Assembly (NCBI RefSeq): GCF_022843985.1
Contig: NZ_JALHMP010000012.1
Span: forward strand, 1-35,470
Length of the DNA stretch: 35,470 bases
From: Phreatobacter sp.
GTDB lineage: Bacteria; Pseudomonadota; Alphaproteobacteria; Rhizobiales; Phreatobacteraceae
Direction: 5' to 3'
Shown piece by piece: positions 1-9,705 of the stretch. How positions within the stretch are numbered: the first letter of the stretch is position 1; each line of letters begins with the position of its first letter. Under the pieces are notes generated by a model. It saw only the letters and a list, made by a program, of their open reading frames with translations. It ran no database searches and was not told the origin of the DNA. The position numbers were made by a program, and so were the translations under genes.

Positions 1-285
1 CGCCGCCGCATCGCCCTGGTCGCAGCGGCGCAGCGCCAGCTGCCGGCCGCCGTCGCCGCGCGGCGCATGCCGCATCGCGTCGCCAGCCGCACCCGTCCCC
101 TGCGCCACCGCACCTTCACCGGTTTCCAACTGGAGATGCGGCGGGAGAACGGGCCGGACCGCAGCGCCCATGCCGCCGTTCTCGGGCGGCAGACCGGGCC
201 CACGGTCAAGGTCGTCATCGTGATCGGCGACAAGGCCGGCCCGGTCGCGGATGCGGTGAGGATGGTCGCCGACGCCAATCTGTGA
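1..285 (+). CDS. C-terminal part of an unrecognised protein (5' truncated)
   Basis: The frame is open from the first base to a TGA at 283-285, giving at least 94 residues. An internal ATG lies at 67. The first half is rich in Arg, Ala and Pro. The end has a hydrophobic strand (KVVIVIG) followed by GDKAGPVADAV. I do not recognise the family. It ends 88 bases before purS and on the same strand, so it could be the gene before the purine cluster; in many relatives that position is held by purC, which this does not resemble. The other two forward frames read as low-complexity Arg/Pro runs, so this frame is the best candidate, but a real gene is not proven. Confidence 0.4.
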   Translation, partial: RRRIALVAAAQRQLPAAVAARRMPHRVASRTRPLRHRTFTGFQLEMRRENGPDRSAHAAVLGRQTGPTVKVVIVIGDKAGPVADAVRMVADANL

Positions 286-373
286 GGTCGGTGCCGCCGA
301 TTCCGTCATTGATTGCGGCGGCGCGGCGGTCTAGACGGACCCCATTCCCGCCCACGCCTCGAAGGAGCGCCCG

Positions 374-613
374 ATGAAGGCCCGCGTCACCGTCACGCTG
401 AAGACCGGCGTCCTCGACCCGCAGGGCAAGGCGATCGAAGGGGCGCTGAAGAGCCTCGGCATCGACGGCATCGGGTCGGTCCGCCAGGGCAAGGTTTTCG
501 ATCTGGAGATCGGCGACATGGACAAGGTGGCGGCTGAGGCGGCGGTCAAGGCGGCCTGCGAGAAGCTGCTGGCCAATACGGTGGTCGAGAACTACCGCAT
601 CGAACTGGTCTGA
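374..613 (+). CDS. purS: Phosphoribosylformylglycinamidine synthase subunit PurS
   Basis: This 79-residue protein starts [10 protein letters not shown] and has the usual PurS length. PurS is the small structural subunit that bridges PurQ and PurL in the three-part FGAM synthase, which converts FGAR to FGAM with glutamine and ATP (fourth step of de novo purine synthesis, cytoplasm). The family pattern is visible: a beta strand, then [15 protein letters not shown], a second strand with [11 protein letters not shown], and a C-terminal helix plus strand. A GGAG motif (363-366) precedes the ATG by seven bases. The stop overlaps the first possible ATG of purQ, so the two genes are translationally close and surely cotranscribed. 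Confidence 0.95.
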   Translation: MKARVTVTLKTGVLDPQGKAIEGALKSLGIDGIGSVRQGKVFDLEIGDMDKVAAEAAVKAACEKLLANTVVENYRIELV

Positions 614-627
614 TGGGAGCACAGCCG

Positions 628-1326
628 ATGAAGGCCGCCGTCCTCGTCTTTCCAGGATCCAACCGCGAGCGCGACATCGCCTATGCGCTCGAACTGACCT
701 CCGGCGTGAAGCCGGCCCTCGTCTGGCACGCCGACAGCGAATTGCCCGCCGGCACGGATCTCGTGGTGCTGCCGGGCGGCTTCTCCTACGGCGACTATCT
801 GCGCTGTGGCGCCATCGCCGCCCGCGCCACGATCATGGACGCGGTGCGCCGGCATGCCGCGCGCGGCGGCCTGGTGCTCGGCGTCTGCAACGGCTTCCAG
901 ATCCTCTGTGAAGCGGGCCTGCTGCCGGGCGTGCTGATGCGCAATGCGCAGCTGAAGTTCATCGCCCGCAACGTCCACCTGAAGGTCGAGCGTTCCGACA
1001 CGCCCTTCACCCGCCGCTACAATGCGGGGGCGGTGATCGAGGTGCCGGTGGCCCATGGCGAGGGCAATTTCATCGCCGATGCCGAGACGCTGAAGCGGAT
1101 CGAGGACGAGGGCCGGGTCCTGTTCCGCTATTGCGACGCCAGTGGCGCGGTGACGCCCGCAGCCAACATCAATGGTGCGACCAACGCCATTGCCGGGATC
1201 GTTTCGGAGAACCGCCGGGTGCTCGGCATGATGCCTCACCCTGAGAACCACGTGGACCCAGCGATCGGCCCCACTGACGGACGCGGCCTGTTCGAGAGCC
1301 TCGCCGAGGCGCTGCAGACGGCGTGA
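628..1326 (+). CDS. purQ: Phosphoribosylformylglycinamidine synthase glutaminase subunit PurQ
   Basis: PurQ is a class I glutamine amidotransferase of 232 residues that releases ammonia from glutamine and passes it to PurL. The nucleophile elbow GVCNGFQ places the catalytic Cys at residue 87, and the MPHPENH motif supplies His204 and Glu206. The N-terminus [16 protein letters not shown] matches the family. An in-frame ATG at 613 overlaps the purS stop, but the GGGAG at 615-619 sits eight bases before the ATG at 628, and the family begins there, so 628 was chosen. Gene order purS-purQ is standard; purL is unusually not directly downstream. Confidence 0.96.
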   Translation: MKAAVLVFPGSNRERDIAYALELTSGVKPALVWHADSELPAGTDLVVLPGGFSYGDYLRCGAIAARATIMDAVRRHAARGGLVLGVCNGFQILCEAGLLPGVLMRNAQLKFIARNVHLKVERSDTPFTRRYNAGAVIEVPVAHGEGNFIADAETLKRIEDEGRVLFRYCDASGAVTPAANINGATNAIAGIVSENRRVLGMMPHPENHVDPAIGPTDGRGLFESLAEALQTA

Positions 1327-1368
1327 GGGTTGGTCCCGGCGCCGCCTTTTGAGCTGCAAAACGGTCAG

Positions 1369-1560
1369 TGTGTCCTTCGAGGCTCGCCACCGGCCGATGC
1401 TGCGCATCGCCGGTGCTCGCACCTCAGGATGAGGAGGGTGGTAGGCTGCATCGACGTCGGATAAGGCCAGGCAGGGTACGGACTGTGAGCCGAAGGGCAA
1501 GACACCACCCTCCTCATCCCGAGGTGCGTGCCTGAAAGGCAAGCCTCGAAGGACGCACCT
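1369..1560. repeat. Intergenic inverted repeat (palindromic repeat element)
   Basis: The 305-base gap 1327-1631 between purQ and the convergent TadG-like gene holds this element and no credible gene. Bases 1419-1442 and 1504-1527 pair over 24 positions with one mismatch. Outer arms near 1371-1383 and 1543-1555 also pair around the sequence CCTTCGAGGC. A smaller hairpin lies inside the left half (about 1395-1410). Similar CTTCGAGG/CCTCAGGATGAGG palindromes are, as I recall, scattered between genes in Bradyrhizobium-like genomes. In RNA it would form a long stem and could act as a terminator for both converging genes. That role is inferred. Confidence 0.7.
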
Positions 1561-1631
1561 CGATCGTGAAGGGCAACCGACCTGCAGGGTAGCGGCGGCC
1601 GAGTTCGACCGCCGGCCACCCCCGAGCGGGC

Positions 1632-2855
1632 TCACGCCGACAGGCGCATGCGCTTGATCATGCTGGTGATGGCCTTGAAGGCATCGCCGATGCCACCCGA
1701 GCTGGTCACGTTGAAGTACATGGACGGGTCCGTGGCGCAGGCGCGCAGCAGGTTCTGGTTGCCATTGATGACGCGCACGGTGAACAGCGTGATCCCCGCG
1801 GCCTTAACGGCGTTGCAGGCGAGGGTCGTGCGCGGGTCCATCACCGGGGCGGCCATGGTGTTGCTGAAGGGGACGTAGCGGCTCTCGGTGTTGTCGCCGT
1901 CGGTCAGCAGGATCATGTAGCGCAGCACGTCGGGCGAGGATCCCGTTTCGGTGAAGGGCAGGCCGGAGGACATGACGGCGAGGCCCATCTGCATGCCGAT
2001 GGTGATGTTGGTGGTGCCGACCGGGTTCATGGCGTTGATGGTGGCGCGCAGGGCGGAGAAATTCGTCGTCAGCGGCTGGACCGTCGCCAGCCCGCTATTG
2101 GCGCATCTGACGCCGCGATAGCGCGTGTCGCTGGTGGTCGGGGCGGTGTCGACGATGTCATGGGGCTGGTTGCGGTCGGTCAGGCAGCCGGTCCAGGCGG
2201 CCTGCGTCGTCACGATGGCGGGCGGCAGGCCGGCGCCGTCGAAGCGCATCCAGGCCTCGTTGCGGAATGTCGTCGGGATGCGGACCTGGTTGACGAAGGG
2301 CACCACGGCGATCTTGACCTGATCGGCCGAGACGCGCGCCGCCTCGAGCTCATTGATGAGGTCTATCGCCGCGGTCTTCAGCGCCGCCATCTTGCCGCTT
2401 CCGGCCATGGAGCCGGTATTGTCGAGCACCAGGGCGATCTCGATTTTCGGCTCGTTCCAGGAGGTCTGCGACACGACGGACAGCGGCATGGAGGAGACGC
2501 CCATCGTCGCGGCGATGGTGGTCTGCAGCGAGCCGGAAATGGCGAGGCGGATGGTGTTGCCATCGCGGGTGACGCCCAAAGTGCCGAGGCTGAGATCGGC
2601 CGGCGGGGTGAAATTGCCGGCGAAGGCCCTGTTGGCGGCCTCCTGGAGCCCGGCGGCCGAAAGGCTGCGGGAATCCTTTGCAACCGCCAGAGAGGCGGAA
2701 TCGAGCGCCGCCTGGATCTGCACCTGCATGCGCGAGACGCGGGTATAGTCGACCGCGGCGCCGACCATGCCGAAGATCGGCAGGGCCGCGATGCTGAAGA
2801 TCAGCGCCACATTGGCGCGGGTGTCGGACCTGAATCGGGACAGTTTCGCCTGCAT
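1632..2855 (-). CDS. TadG-like pilus-assembly-related protein with vWA domain
   Basis: This is a 407-residue protein. An N-terminal basic stretch and one membrane segment (about 14-36, [20 protein letters not shown], then VDYTR) form the TadE/TadG-type prepilin-like start. A von Willebrand A domain spans about 138-400. MIDAS metal-site residues are visible: DNTGS at 145-149, a Thr near 281, and LLTDGDN with Asp319. Family members are linked to Flp/Tad pilus assembly or the cell envelope, with the vWA domain outside the inner membrane. No tad, cpa or rcp genes are nearby, so this is an orphan copy. A homologous gene lies at 23266-24852. It sits on the opposite strand inside the purine cluster, between purQ and purL. 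Confidence 0.85.
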   Translation of the reverse strand: MQAKLSRFRSDTRANVALIFSIAALPIFGMVGAAVDYTRVSRMQVQIQAALDSASLAVAKDSRSLSAAGLQEAANRAFAGNFTPPADLSLGTLGVTRDGNTIRLAISGSLQTTIAATMGVSSMPLSVVSQTSWNEPKIEIALVLDNTGSMAGSGKMAALKTAAIDLINELEAARVSADQVKIAVVPFVNQVRIPTTFRNEAWMRFDGAGLPPAIVTTQAAWTGCLTDRNQPHDIVDTAPTTSDTRYRGVRCANSGLATVQPLTTNFSALRATINAMNPVGTTNITIGMQMGLAVMSSGLPFTETGSSPDVLRYMILLTDGDNTESRYVPFSNTMAAPVMDPRTTLACNAVKAAGITLFTVRVINGNQNLLRACATDPSMYFNVTSSGGIGDAFKAITSMIKRMRLSA

Positions 2856-3028
2856 CTGTGTCGCTCCCGGACAAACGCCCCGTCCGGCGTCGTCCTCCGG
2901 GCATCACAGATCAAATCCCGTGCCTTCCGAGGCGTCCCACATCGGAAAGTGCGCTTCGCCGTTGCGAAACGGGGGCGCGGCAGTTAAGTGCATCGCTTGC
3001 GAGACGGGCCCCCGGGACGGACGACGGC

Positions 3029-5239
<2,211 letters not shown>

Positions 5240-5256
5240 ACCGGAGGTCCCATCCC

Positions 5257-5490
5257 ATGCCGATGGCTGCTGCCGATATCGAGCGGATGATCAAGGAAGC
5301 ACTCCCCGATGCGCGGGTCGAGATCAAGGACCTGGCCGGCGACGGCGACCATTATGCCGCCACCGTCGTGTCGGAGGCTTTTCGCGGCAAGTCCCGTGTG
5401 CAACAACACCAGCTGGTCTATGCCGCCCTCAAGGGCAAGATGGGCGGCACCCTCCATGCGCTGGCGCTCACCACCAGCGCGCCCACCTGA
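5257..5490 (+). CDS. BolA family protein
   Basis: This 77-residue BolA-fold protein begins 18 bases after purL, with GGAGGT (5243-5248) as a clear ribosome site before the ATG. The pattern IERMIKEALPDARVEIKDLAGDGDHY followed by FRGKSRVQQHQLVY is typical of short BolA proteins. His32 and His51 are candidate cluster ligands. BolA proteins pair with CGFS monothiol glutaredoxins to hold a bridging [2Fe-2S] cluster and take part in iron sensing or cluster delivery in the cytoplasm. The next gene is such a glutaredoxin, 39 bases away, so the two probably work together. The ATG at 5263 is a possible alternative start. Confidence 0.93.
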   Translation: MPMAAADIERMIKEALPDARVEIKDLAGDGDHYAATVVSEAFRGKSRVQQHQLVYAALKGKMGGTLHALALTTSAPT

Positions 5491-5529
5491 CGTCTTGAGC
5501 GGCGCTTGGCGCCGCGAGCGAGAGAACCG

Positions 5530-5868
5530 ATGACCACAGCTCACGACAAGATCGATGCCGAGGTGAAGAACAACGACGTGGTGCTCTTCATGAAGGGCAC
5601 GGCGCAGTTCCCAATGTGCGGCTTTTCCGGCCAGGTCGTCCAGATCCTGGACTATCTCGGAGTTCCCTTCAAAGGCATCAACGTGCTCGATGCCGACGAT
5701 GTCCGTCAGGGTATCAAGGACTATTCCAACTGGCCGACCATCCCGCAGCTCTACGTCAAGGGCGAGTTCGTCGGTGGCTGCGACATCACCCGCGAGATGT
5801 TCCAGTCGGGCGAGCTTGCCGAGCTTCTGAAGTCCAACGGGATTGCTGTCCGCGAGACGACGGCCTGA
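5530..5868 (+). CDS. grxD: Monothiol glutaredoxin, Grx4 family (CGFS)
   Basis: This 112-residue protein has the CGFS active site at residues 30-33, the single-cysteine site of class II glutaredoxins that bind a [2Fe-2S] cluster with glutathione. Other family marks are VVLFMKGT (17-23), [14 protein letters not shown] with the cis-Pro, and GGCDI for glutathione binding. It acts in iron-sulfur cluster transfer rather than general disulfide reduction. The gene follows bolA closely, and the purL-bolA-grxD run probably forms one transcript. The start at 5530 gives the family N-terminus; an upstream in-frame ATG at 5506 would add eight residues without homology to the family. Confidence 0.95.
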   Translation: MTTAHDKIDAEVKNNDVVLFMKGTAQFPMCGFSGQVVQILDYLGVPFKGINVLDADDVRQGIKDYSNWPTIPQLYVKGEFVGGCDITREMFQSGELAELLKSNGIAVRETTA

Positions 5869-6033
5869 GCCCCGCGCCCTGCGGACGGCTGAATCGCCTC
5901 CCGCAAGGTCACCTTGCCCGGAAGTTGCCATGATCGGCTGCGAGAGGGTTGGTCAGCGGAGGCGACGCGGTCGACCTCCCACTCCGCCGCGCGGCCTCCT
6001 TGTCGCGCTGTCCAGGCCGAGACCGGCCAGCCC

Positions 6034-7320
6034 ATGACCGCCAGGCGCGGTCGCAAGCCCGGGACCCCGTCGCCGCATATGACTTTCGCCTCCCCAAACC
6101 CTTCCGGTGTCGGACATCGCCTGCGCGCGGGCCAGGTCCTTCTCGGACGACCCGTCGTCCTCGCCGCCTTCGGCCTTCTGGTCGTTGCAGCCCCGGCGGC
6201 CCTGGCCCAGCAGGGCATGGGCTTCCAGGCCGGGACAATGCAGGTCGGCGGCGGCGGCCAGCCCCTGAACCTGCTCTCCCCGACCTTCATCGTGCCTGCT
6301 CCGCGCAGTGCCGCGCCGCGTGGCGGCCCGATCGCCGGTGCCGTCCCGGCGCCGGTACCGGCCGTCGTGATGACCGCGCCGCTGCCGCTGCCACGTCCCG
6401 ACGGCGCCCCGCGCCCTGTCATCACCCAGGCCAGCGCGCCGGCCGCCGTCGCAGCCTCCCTGGCGCCGGCCGTAGCCCAGACCGCCGCCCCGGACGCCGC
6501 GCCCGTGGCGCCGCCGCTGCTGCGCCCGTCGATGGACGACTGGCCGCAGGACGAGGATCGCGGCCGCATCATCATTCCGGGCGCCTATCAGCGCCCCCAG
6601 CCGCAGCCTTCCACCGCCATCGAGGCGATCGCCGCGGTGGCGCCCCAGCAGGCGCCGGCGGCCCTGCCGGCCCGTGCCGTCGCCTTCCATGCGCCGGTGC
6701 CGATGGTGCGACCCGGCGCCACCACCGTCGTCCCGGTCTCGACCGGGCCTGCGGCGGTCACCGTCCCGACCCTCGCCGCCGCCTCCTCCACGCCGGTGAC
6801 GCTCTCGGGCCAGGGCACCGCGACCACGATGGTCGTGCCGTCGGGCCCGGCCGGCAGCCTTCCCGGGGCGCAGCAGGCGATCATTGTCACGCCAACCCCG
6901 GCCCGCGGACCGGTCCTCGCGGCCCTGCCGCCGGATGGCGGGGCCCGCGACTGGCCGCGCTACGTGCCGGGCGCCCGCGGGACGGACCGCAATCTCGGCA
7001 TTGCCGGCGAGCGCGTCATGCCCGATCCCGGGGTGCCGCTGGCCTGCTTGCCGGCTCCCATTCGCCGCGCCCTCAACGATGTCGCCCTGCGCTTCGGGCC
7101 TGTCCTGGTGCGTTCGACCCATCGCGGCAGCCGGGCCTTCGTCCGCACCGATGCCTGGCGTGGCTCCTATCATCGCGACTGCCGCGCCGCCGATTTCCGC
7201 GTCTCAGGCAATCCGGCGGCGGTTCTCGCCTTCCTGCGCGCCCGCCACGAGCTCGGCGGCGTGAAGCGCTACCGTAACGGCCTGTTCCATATCGACAACG
7301 GCCCGCGCCGCTCCTGGTGA
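6034..7320 (+). CDS. Secreted M15-type (D-Ala-D-Ala carboxypeptidase-like) protein with long Pro/Ala-rich region
   Basis: From 6034 the protein has 428 residues. A basic start and hydrophobic stretch ending in AALA (about 38-58) look like a signal peptide or anchor. Residues 60-330 are a low-complexity Ala/Pro/Val-rich region without visible domains. The last 95 residues resemble the M15/DUF882-type peptidase fold. His380 and Asp387 (SYHRDCRAAD) and His419 (LFHIDNGPRRSW) fit the H-x6-D...H zinc ligand pattern. The likely role is periplasmic peptidoglycan trimming. ATGs at 6034 and 6079 are both possible and neither has a good ribosome site. The frame opens at a TTG at 5914. The chosen start keeps the basic residues before the hydrophobic core. 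Confidence 0.75.
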   Translation: MTARRGRKPGTPSPHMTFASPNPSGVGHRLRAGQVLLGRPVVLAAFGLLVVAAPAALAQQGMGFQAGTMQVGGGGQPLNLLSPTFIVPAPRSAAPRGGPIAGAVPAPVPAVVMTAPLPLPRPDGAPRPVITQASAPAAVAASLAPAVAQTAAPDAAPVAPPLLRPSMDDWPQDEDRGRIIIPGAYQRPQPQPSTAIEAIAAVAPQQAPAALPARAVAFHAPVPMVRPGATTVVPVSTGPAAVTVPTLAAASSTPVTLSGQGTATTMVVPSGPAGSLPGAQQAIIVTPTPARGPVLAALPPDGGARDWPRYVPGARGTDRNLGIAGERVMPDPGVPLACLPAPIRRALNDVALRFGPVLVRSTHRGSRAFVRTDAWRGSYHRDCRAADFRVSGNPAAVLAFLRARHELGGVKRYRNGLFHIDNGPRRSW

Positions 7321-7433
7321 CGGGCCGCGACCGTCCGAACCATTCGGGTCCGTGATCGGCTCATCATCAGCCTGAATTTGCGGCCGGTCCGGATTTCGGC
7401 CAGCTTCCTTCGCGCATTTGCAAGGAGGAACGG

Positions 7434-8048
7434 ATGCTGCTCGTCGGAATGCTGGACAGTCCCTATGTGCGTCGCGCCGCCATCGCCGGCACGGTGCTCG
7501 GGATCCCCTTCGAACACCAGTCGGTGTCGGTGTTCCGCCACATGGACCGCTTCCGGGCGATCAATCCGCTGATCAAGGCGCCGTCGCTGGTGGCTGATGA
7601 CGGAACGGTGCTGATGGAATCCCAGCTCATTATCCAGCACATGGAGGATGTCGCCGGCCGCAGCCTGAGGCCGGCCGATCCGGCGGCGCGGCTCGCCGAC
7701 CTGCGCGCCACCGCCCTCGCCATCGTCACCTGCGAGAAGGCCATCGCCATCGAATATGAGCGCAAGCGCCCGGAGGCGATCCGCCATGCGCCCTGGCTGG
7801 AGCGCGTTGTTGAACAATTGCAGGAGGCGCTGGCCGCCCTCGACATGATCGCGGGCGCGCGCTGGCAGCGCCTGCCGGAGCCCTGGACCCATGGCGCCAT
7901 CGGCGCGGCGGTGGCCTGGGGCTTCATCCGCTTCACCATCCCCGACGCCGTGGCAGAGGACGCCTTCCCGGCGCTGGCCGCCCATGCCGCCCGCTGCGAG
8001 GCGACGGAGGTCTTCCGGCACTGGCCGATCGACCGCGAGAGCCCGTGA
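7434..8048 (+). CDS. Glutathione S-transferase family protein
   Basis: This 204-residue protein has the length and two-part build of cytosolic GSTs. The N-terminal thioredoxin-like half contains LDSPYVRRAAIAGTVLGIPFEH and, near 45-62, NPLIKAPSLVADDGTVLMES, which holds the cis-Pro and the Glu-Ser pair that bind the glutamyl part of glutathione. The C-terminal half is helical. AAGGAGGAACGG directly before the ATG is a near-perfect ribosome site. Substrate cannot be read from sequence. It stands alone on the forward strand, before a toxin-antitoxin pair. Confidence 0.85.
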   Translation: MLLVGMLDSPYVRRAAIAGTVLGIPFEHQSVSVFRHMDRFRAINPLIKAPSLVADDGTVLMESQLIIQHMEDVAGRSLRPADPAARLADLRATALAIVTCEKAIAIEYERKRPEAIRHAPWLERVVEQLQEALAALDMIAGARWQRLPEPWTHGAIGAAVAWGFIRFTIPDAVAEDAFPALAAHAARCEATEVFRHWPIDRESP

Positions 8049-8053
8049 GGGGA

Positions 8054-8087
8054 TTGAACGGAACGGGTTTGTAGCTTATTAGCTACA
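8054..8087 (+). promoter_or_regulatory. Promoter and overlapping palindromic operator of the RelE-type toxin operon
   Basis: TTGAAC (8054-8059), a 17-base spacer and TATTAG (8077-8082) fit a housekeeping promoter. A palindrome, TGTAGCT-TATT-AGCTACA (8070-8087), covers the -10 element. Toxin-antitoxin operons are usually autorepressed by the antitoxin or the complex binding such sites, so this is the likely operator. The predicted transcription start is at about 8089-8090, which is the GTG start codon of the toxin, so the message may have no leader. Confidence 0.6.
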
Positions 8088-8089
8088 TC

Positions 8090-8389
8090 GTGGTCCAGAT
8101 TCGACAAACGGCCATCTTTGCGAGCTGGTTCCGTTCGCTGCGGGACCAGACCGTGCGTGCCCGGATCATGGTTCGAATCGACAGACTTGCCCTGGGCAAT
8201 CCCGGTGACGTGGCGCCAGTCGGGGAGGGTGTGTCTGAACTCCGGGTCCATGTCGGGCCGGGTTACCGGATTTATTTCACCAGGCGTGGCGAGGAGATCG
8301 TCATGCTGCTGTGTGGTGGCGACAAGAGCAGCCAGGCCAAGGATATCGAGGCGGCCCGGCGTCTGGCGCAGGAGGAGCGGAAGGCATGA
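8090..8389 (+). CDS. Type II toxin, RelE/HigB-like addiction module killer protein
   Basis: This 99-residue protein matches the COG3657-type addiction module killers: IRQTAIFASWFRSLRDQTVRARI, GNPGDVAPVGEGVSELR, GPGYRIYF and CGGDKSSQAKDI are all family blocks. These are RelE-fold ribosome-dependent mRNA nucleases by family knowledge. The start is GTG. An in-frame stop at 8072 leaves no upstream ATG, GTG or TTG, and the next ATG (8168) would remove the first third. No ribosome site precedes the GTG. Toxin precedes antitoxin, the reverse of the classic order but normal for this subfamily. The last bases overlap the antitoxin start (ATGA). Confidence 0.88.
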   Translation: MVQIRQTAIFASWFRSLRDQTVRARIMVRIDRLALGNPGDVAPVGEGVSELRVHVGPGYRIYFTRRGEEIVMLLCGGDKSSQAKDIEAARRLAQEERKA

Positions 8390-8673
8390 CCGTCGAGACC
8401 CGTCCCTGGGACACGTCCGAGCACCTCGACACGCCAGAGGCGATCGCTGCCTATCTGGAAGCCGTATTGGAGGAACATGATCCCTCCCTCTTCACCCACG
8501 CCCTGGGGCAGGTGGCGCGCGCCCGCGGCATGAGCCAGATCGCCGCCGATGCGGGCCTGTCAAGGGAAGCTCTCTATCGCGCCCTCAGCCGTGATGGCGA
8601 TCCGCGCCTCAGCACGCTGTCGGCGGTCATGAAGGCACTCGGGGTGAGGCTGACTGTCGAGCCTGCCGGATAG
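8386..8673 (+). CDS. HTH-type antitoxin of the addiction module
   Basis: This 95-residue protein carries a helix-turn-helix at about 47-75 (MSQIAADAGLSREALYRALS) followed by LSTLSAVMKALGVRL, as in the COG3636 antidote proteins that accompany COG3657 toxins. The N-terminal half (DTSEHLDTPEAIAAYLEAVLEE) is the part expected to wrap the toxin. The ATG overlaps the toxin TGA, so it is translationally coupled. GGAGGAGCGGAAGG just upstream is a strong ribosome site, which contrasts with the toxin's lack of one and would favour antitoxin excess. It probably binds the palindrome at 8070-8087. Confidence 0.9.
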   Translation: MTVETRPWDTSEHLDTPEAIAAYLEAVLEEHDPSLFTHALGQVARARGMSQIAADAGLSREALYRALSRDGDPRLSTLSAVMKALGVRLTVEPAG

Positions 8674-8744
8674 GGCCGGTGCCACCGCTGCAGCGCTGCC
8701 ACCGACCCATCGACCGATCGGTTTTGCTACGATGCCCCAACGCA

Positions 8745-8768
8745 AAAGGCCGCCCGGAGGCGGCCTTT
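8745..8768 (-). terminator. Intrinsic terminator (rpsD; possibly bidirectional)
   Basis: A perfect 10-base stem, AAAGGCCGCC and GGCGGCCTTT, encloses a four-base loop. On the reverse strand the stem runs into a T run, and it lies 26 bases past the rpsD stop. On the forward strand it follows the antitoxin gene by about 70 bases and ends in CTTTCC, so it may stop both converging transcripts. Confidence 0.85.
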
Positions 8769-8793
8769 CCGTTCCTGCCAGGGCAGGGAAAAA

Positions 8794-9411
8794 TCAGCGC
8801 GAATAGAACTCGACGACCAGCGAGGGTTCCATCTGCGTGGCGTAGGGGACCTCGGAGAGGGTCGGCACGCGCGACAGCTTGGCGGTGCCCTTGCCGTGGT
8901 CGACGTCGAGATAATCCGGCACGTCGCGCTCGCCCGACTGGACGGCTTCCATGAACAGGATCATCTGGCGCGAGGTGTCCTTCACCTCGACCACGTCACC
9001 GACCTTCACCTTGTAGGAGGGGATGTTGACGCGGCGACCATTGACCTTGACGTGGCCGTGGTTGACGAACTGGCGGGCGGCGAAGACGGTCGGGACGAAC
9101 TTGGCGCGATAGACCACCGCGTCGAGGCGGCGCTCGAGCAGGCCGATCAGGTTCTCGCCGGTGTCGCCCTTGACGCGCACGGCCTCGGTATAGGTGGCGC
9201 GGAACTGCTTCTCGGAAATGTTGCCGTAATAGCCCTTGAGCTTCTGCTTCGCCTTCAGCTGGGTGCCGAAGTCGGAGACCTTGCTCTTGCGGCGCTGGCC
9301 GTGCTGGCCGGGGCCGTATTCGCGGCGGTTGACCGGGCTCTTCGGGCGACCCCAGATATTCTCGCCCATGCGGCGATCGATCTTGTATTTGGCAGCGTGA
9401 CGCTTCGACAT
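8794..9411 (-). CDS. rpsD: 30S ribosomal protein S4
   Basis: S4 binds 16S rRNA early in small-subunit assembly. The 205 residues begin [14 protein letters not shown] and include NIWGRPKSP, the Arg/Lys-rich linker with [10 protein letters not shown], and an S4 RNA-binding domain with [12 protein letters not shown] and [22 protein letters not shown]. No zinc-binding Cys cluster is present; this is the Cys-free form. The frame is open upstream to 9639 but homology starts at 9411. It stands alone, away from the rpsM-rpsK-rpoA cluster, as is usual in this order. Confidence 0.98.
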   Translation of the reverse strand: MSKRHAAKYKIDRRMGENIWGRPKSPVNRREYGPGQHGQRRKSKVSDFGTQLKAKQKLKGYYGNISEKQFRATYTEAVRVKGDTGENLIGLLERRLDAVVYRAKFVPTVFAARQFVNHGHVKVNGRRVNIPSYKVKVGDVVEVKDTSRQMILFMEAVQSGERDVPDYLDVDHGKGTAKLSRVPTLSEVPYATQMEPSLVVEFYSR

Positions 9412-9476
9412 CGCGTGTCCCTTATTCGTTTGCGTTCGATAGGAGACGCGCCCTCCTCTTGTCCGGCCGGTCAGAA

Positions 9477-9494
9477 GAAATGCCAGGGCATTTC
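9477..9494. repeat. Palindrome, GAAATGC-type, copy 1
   Basis: GAAATGCC-AG-GGCATTTC is an 18-base perfect palindrome with an eight-base arm. It lies 66 bases upstream of the rpsD start. A second copy of the same core occurs at 9561-9578. The 294-base gap between rpsD and murI contains nothing else I can identify. Function unknown; a protein-binding site or part of the murI 3' end are both possible. Confidence 0.6.
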
Positions 9495-9550
9495 CCGACC
9501 GGATCCCATCTCGAATTTCCGCGCCTCGAGAGGCAAAAATCCGAGAGTCA

Positions 9551-9591
9551 TGCCAAAGGCGAAATGCACTGGCATTTCGATGCCTTTGGCA
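9551..9591. repeat. Nested palindrome containing GAAATGC-type copy 2
   Basis: Outer arms TGCCAAAGGC (9551-9560) and GCCTTTGGCA (9582-9591) enclose inner arms GAAATGC (9561-9567) and GCATTTC (9572-9578). The only asymmetry is a three-base bulge at 9579-9581. The 17 base pairs would make a very stable hairpin in RNA. It lies downstream of murI and upstream of rpsD, both on the reverse strand, and has no T run, so a simple terminator is not obvious. Confidence 0.65.
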
Positions 9592-9705
9592 CCCGAAGAC
9601 ACGACAGATCGACCATGAAGGTTGATCGCGGGTGCGCAAACCTGCCGCATCGCCGTGAAGCGATCCGTCAGGAAGCGGGGTCCATACCCGCGACGCCGCG
9701 CGATG

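Noticed and set aside
592-1635. Reverse frame covering purQ and the repeat region
   Set aside because: Antisense of purQ; composition is typical of shadow frames and it runs through the inverted repeat.
5904-5916. Palindrome CAAGGT-C-ACCTTG after the glutaredoxin gene
   Set aside because: Only six-base arms, no T run and no second copy noticed; could be chance in GC-rich DNA.
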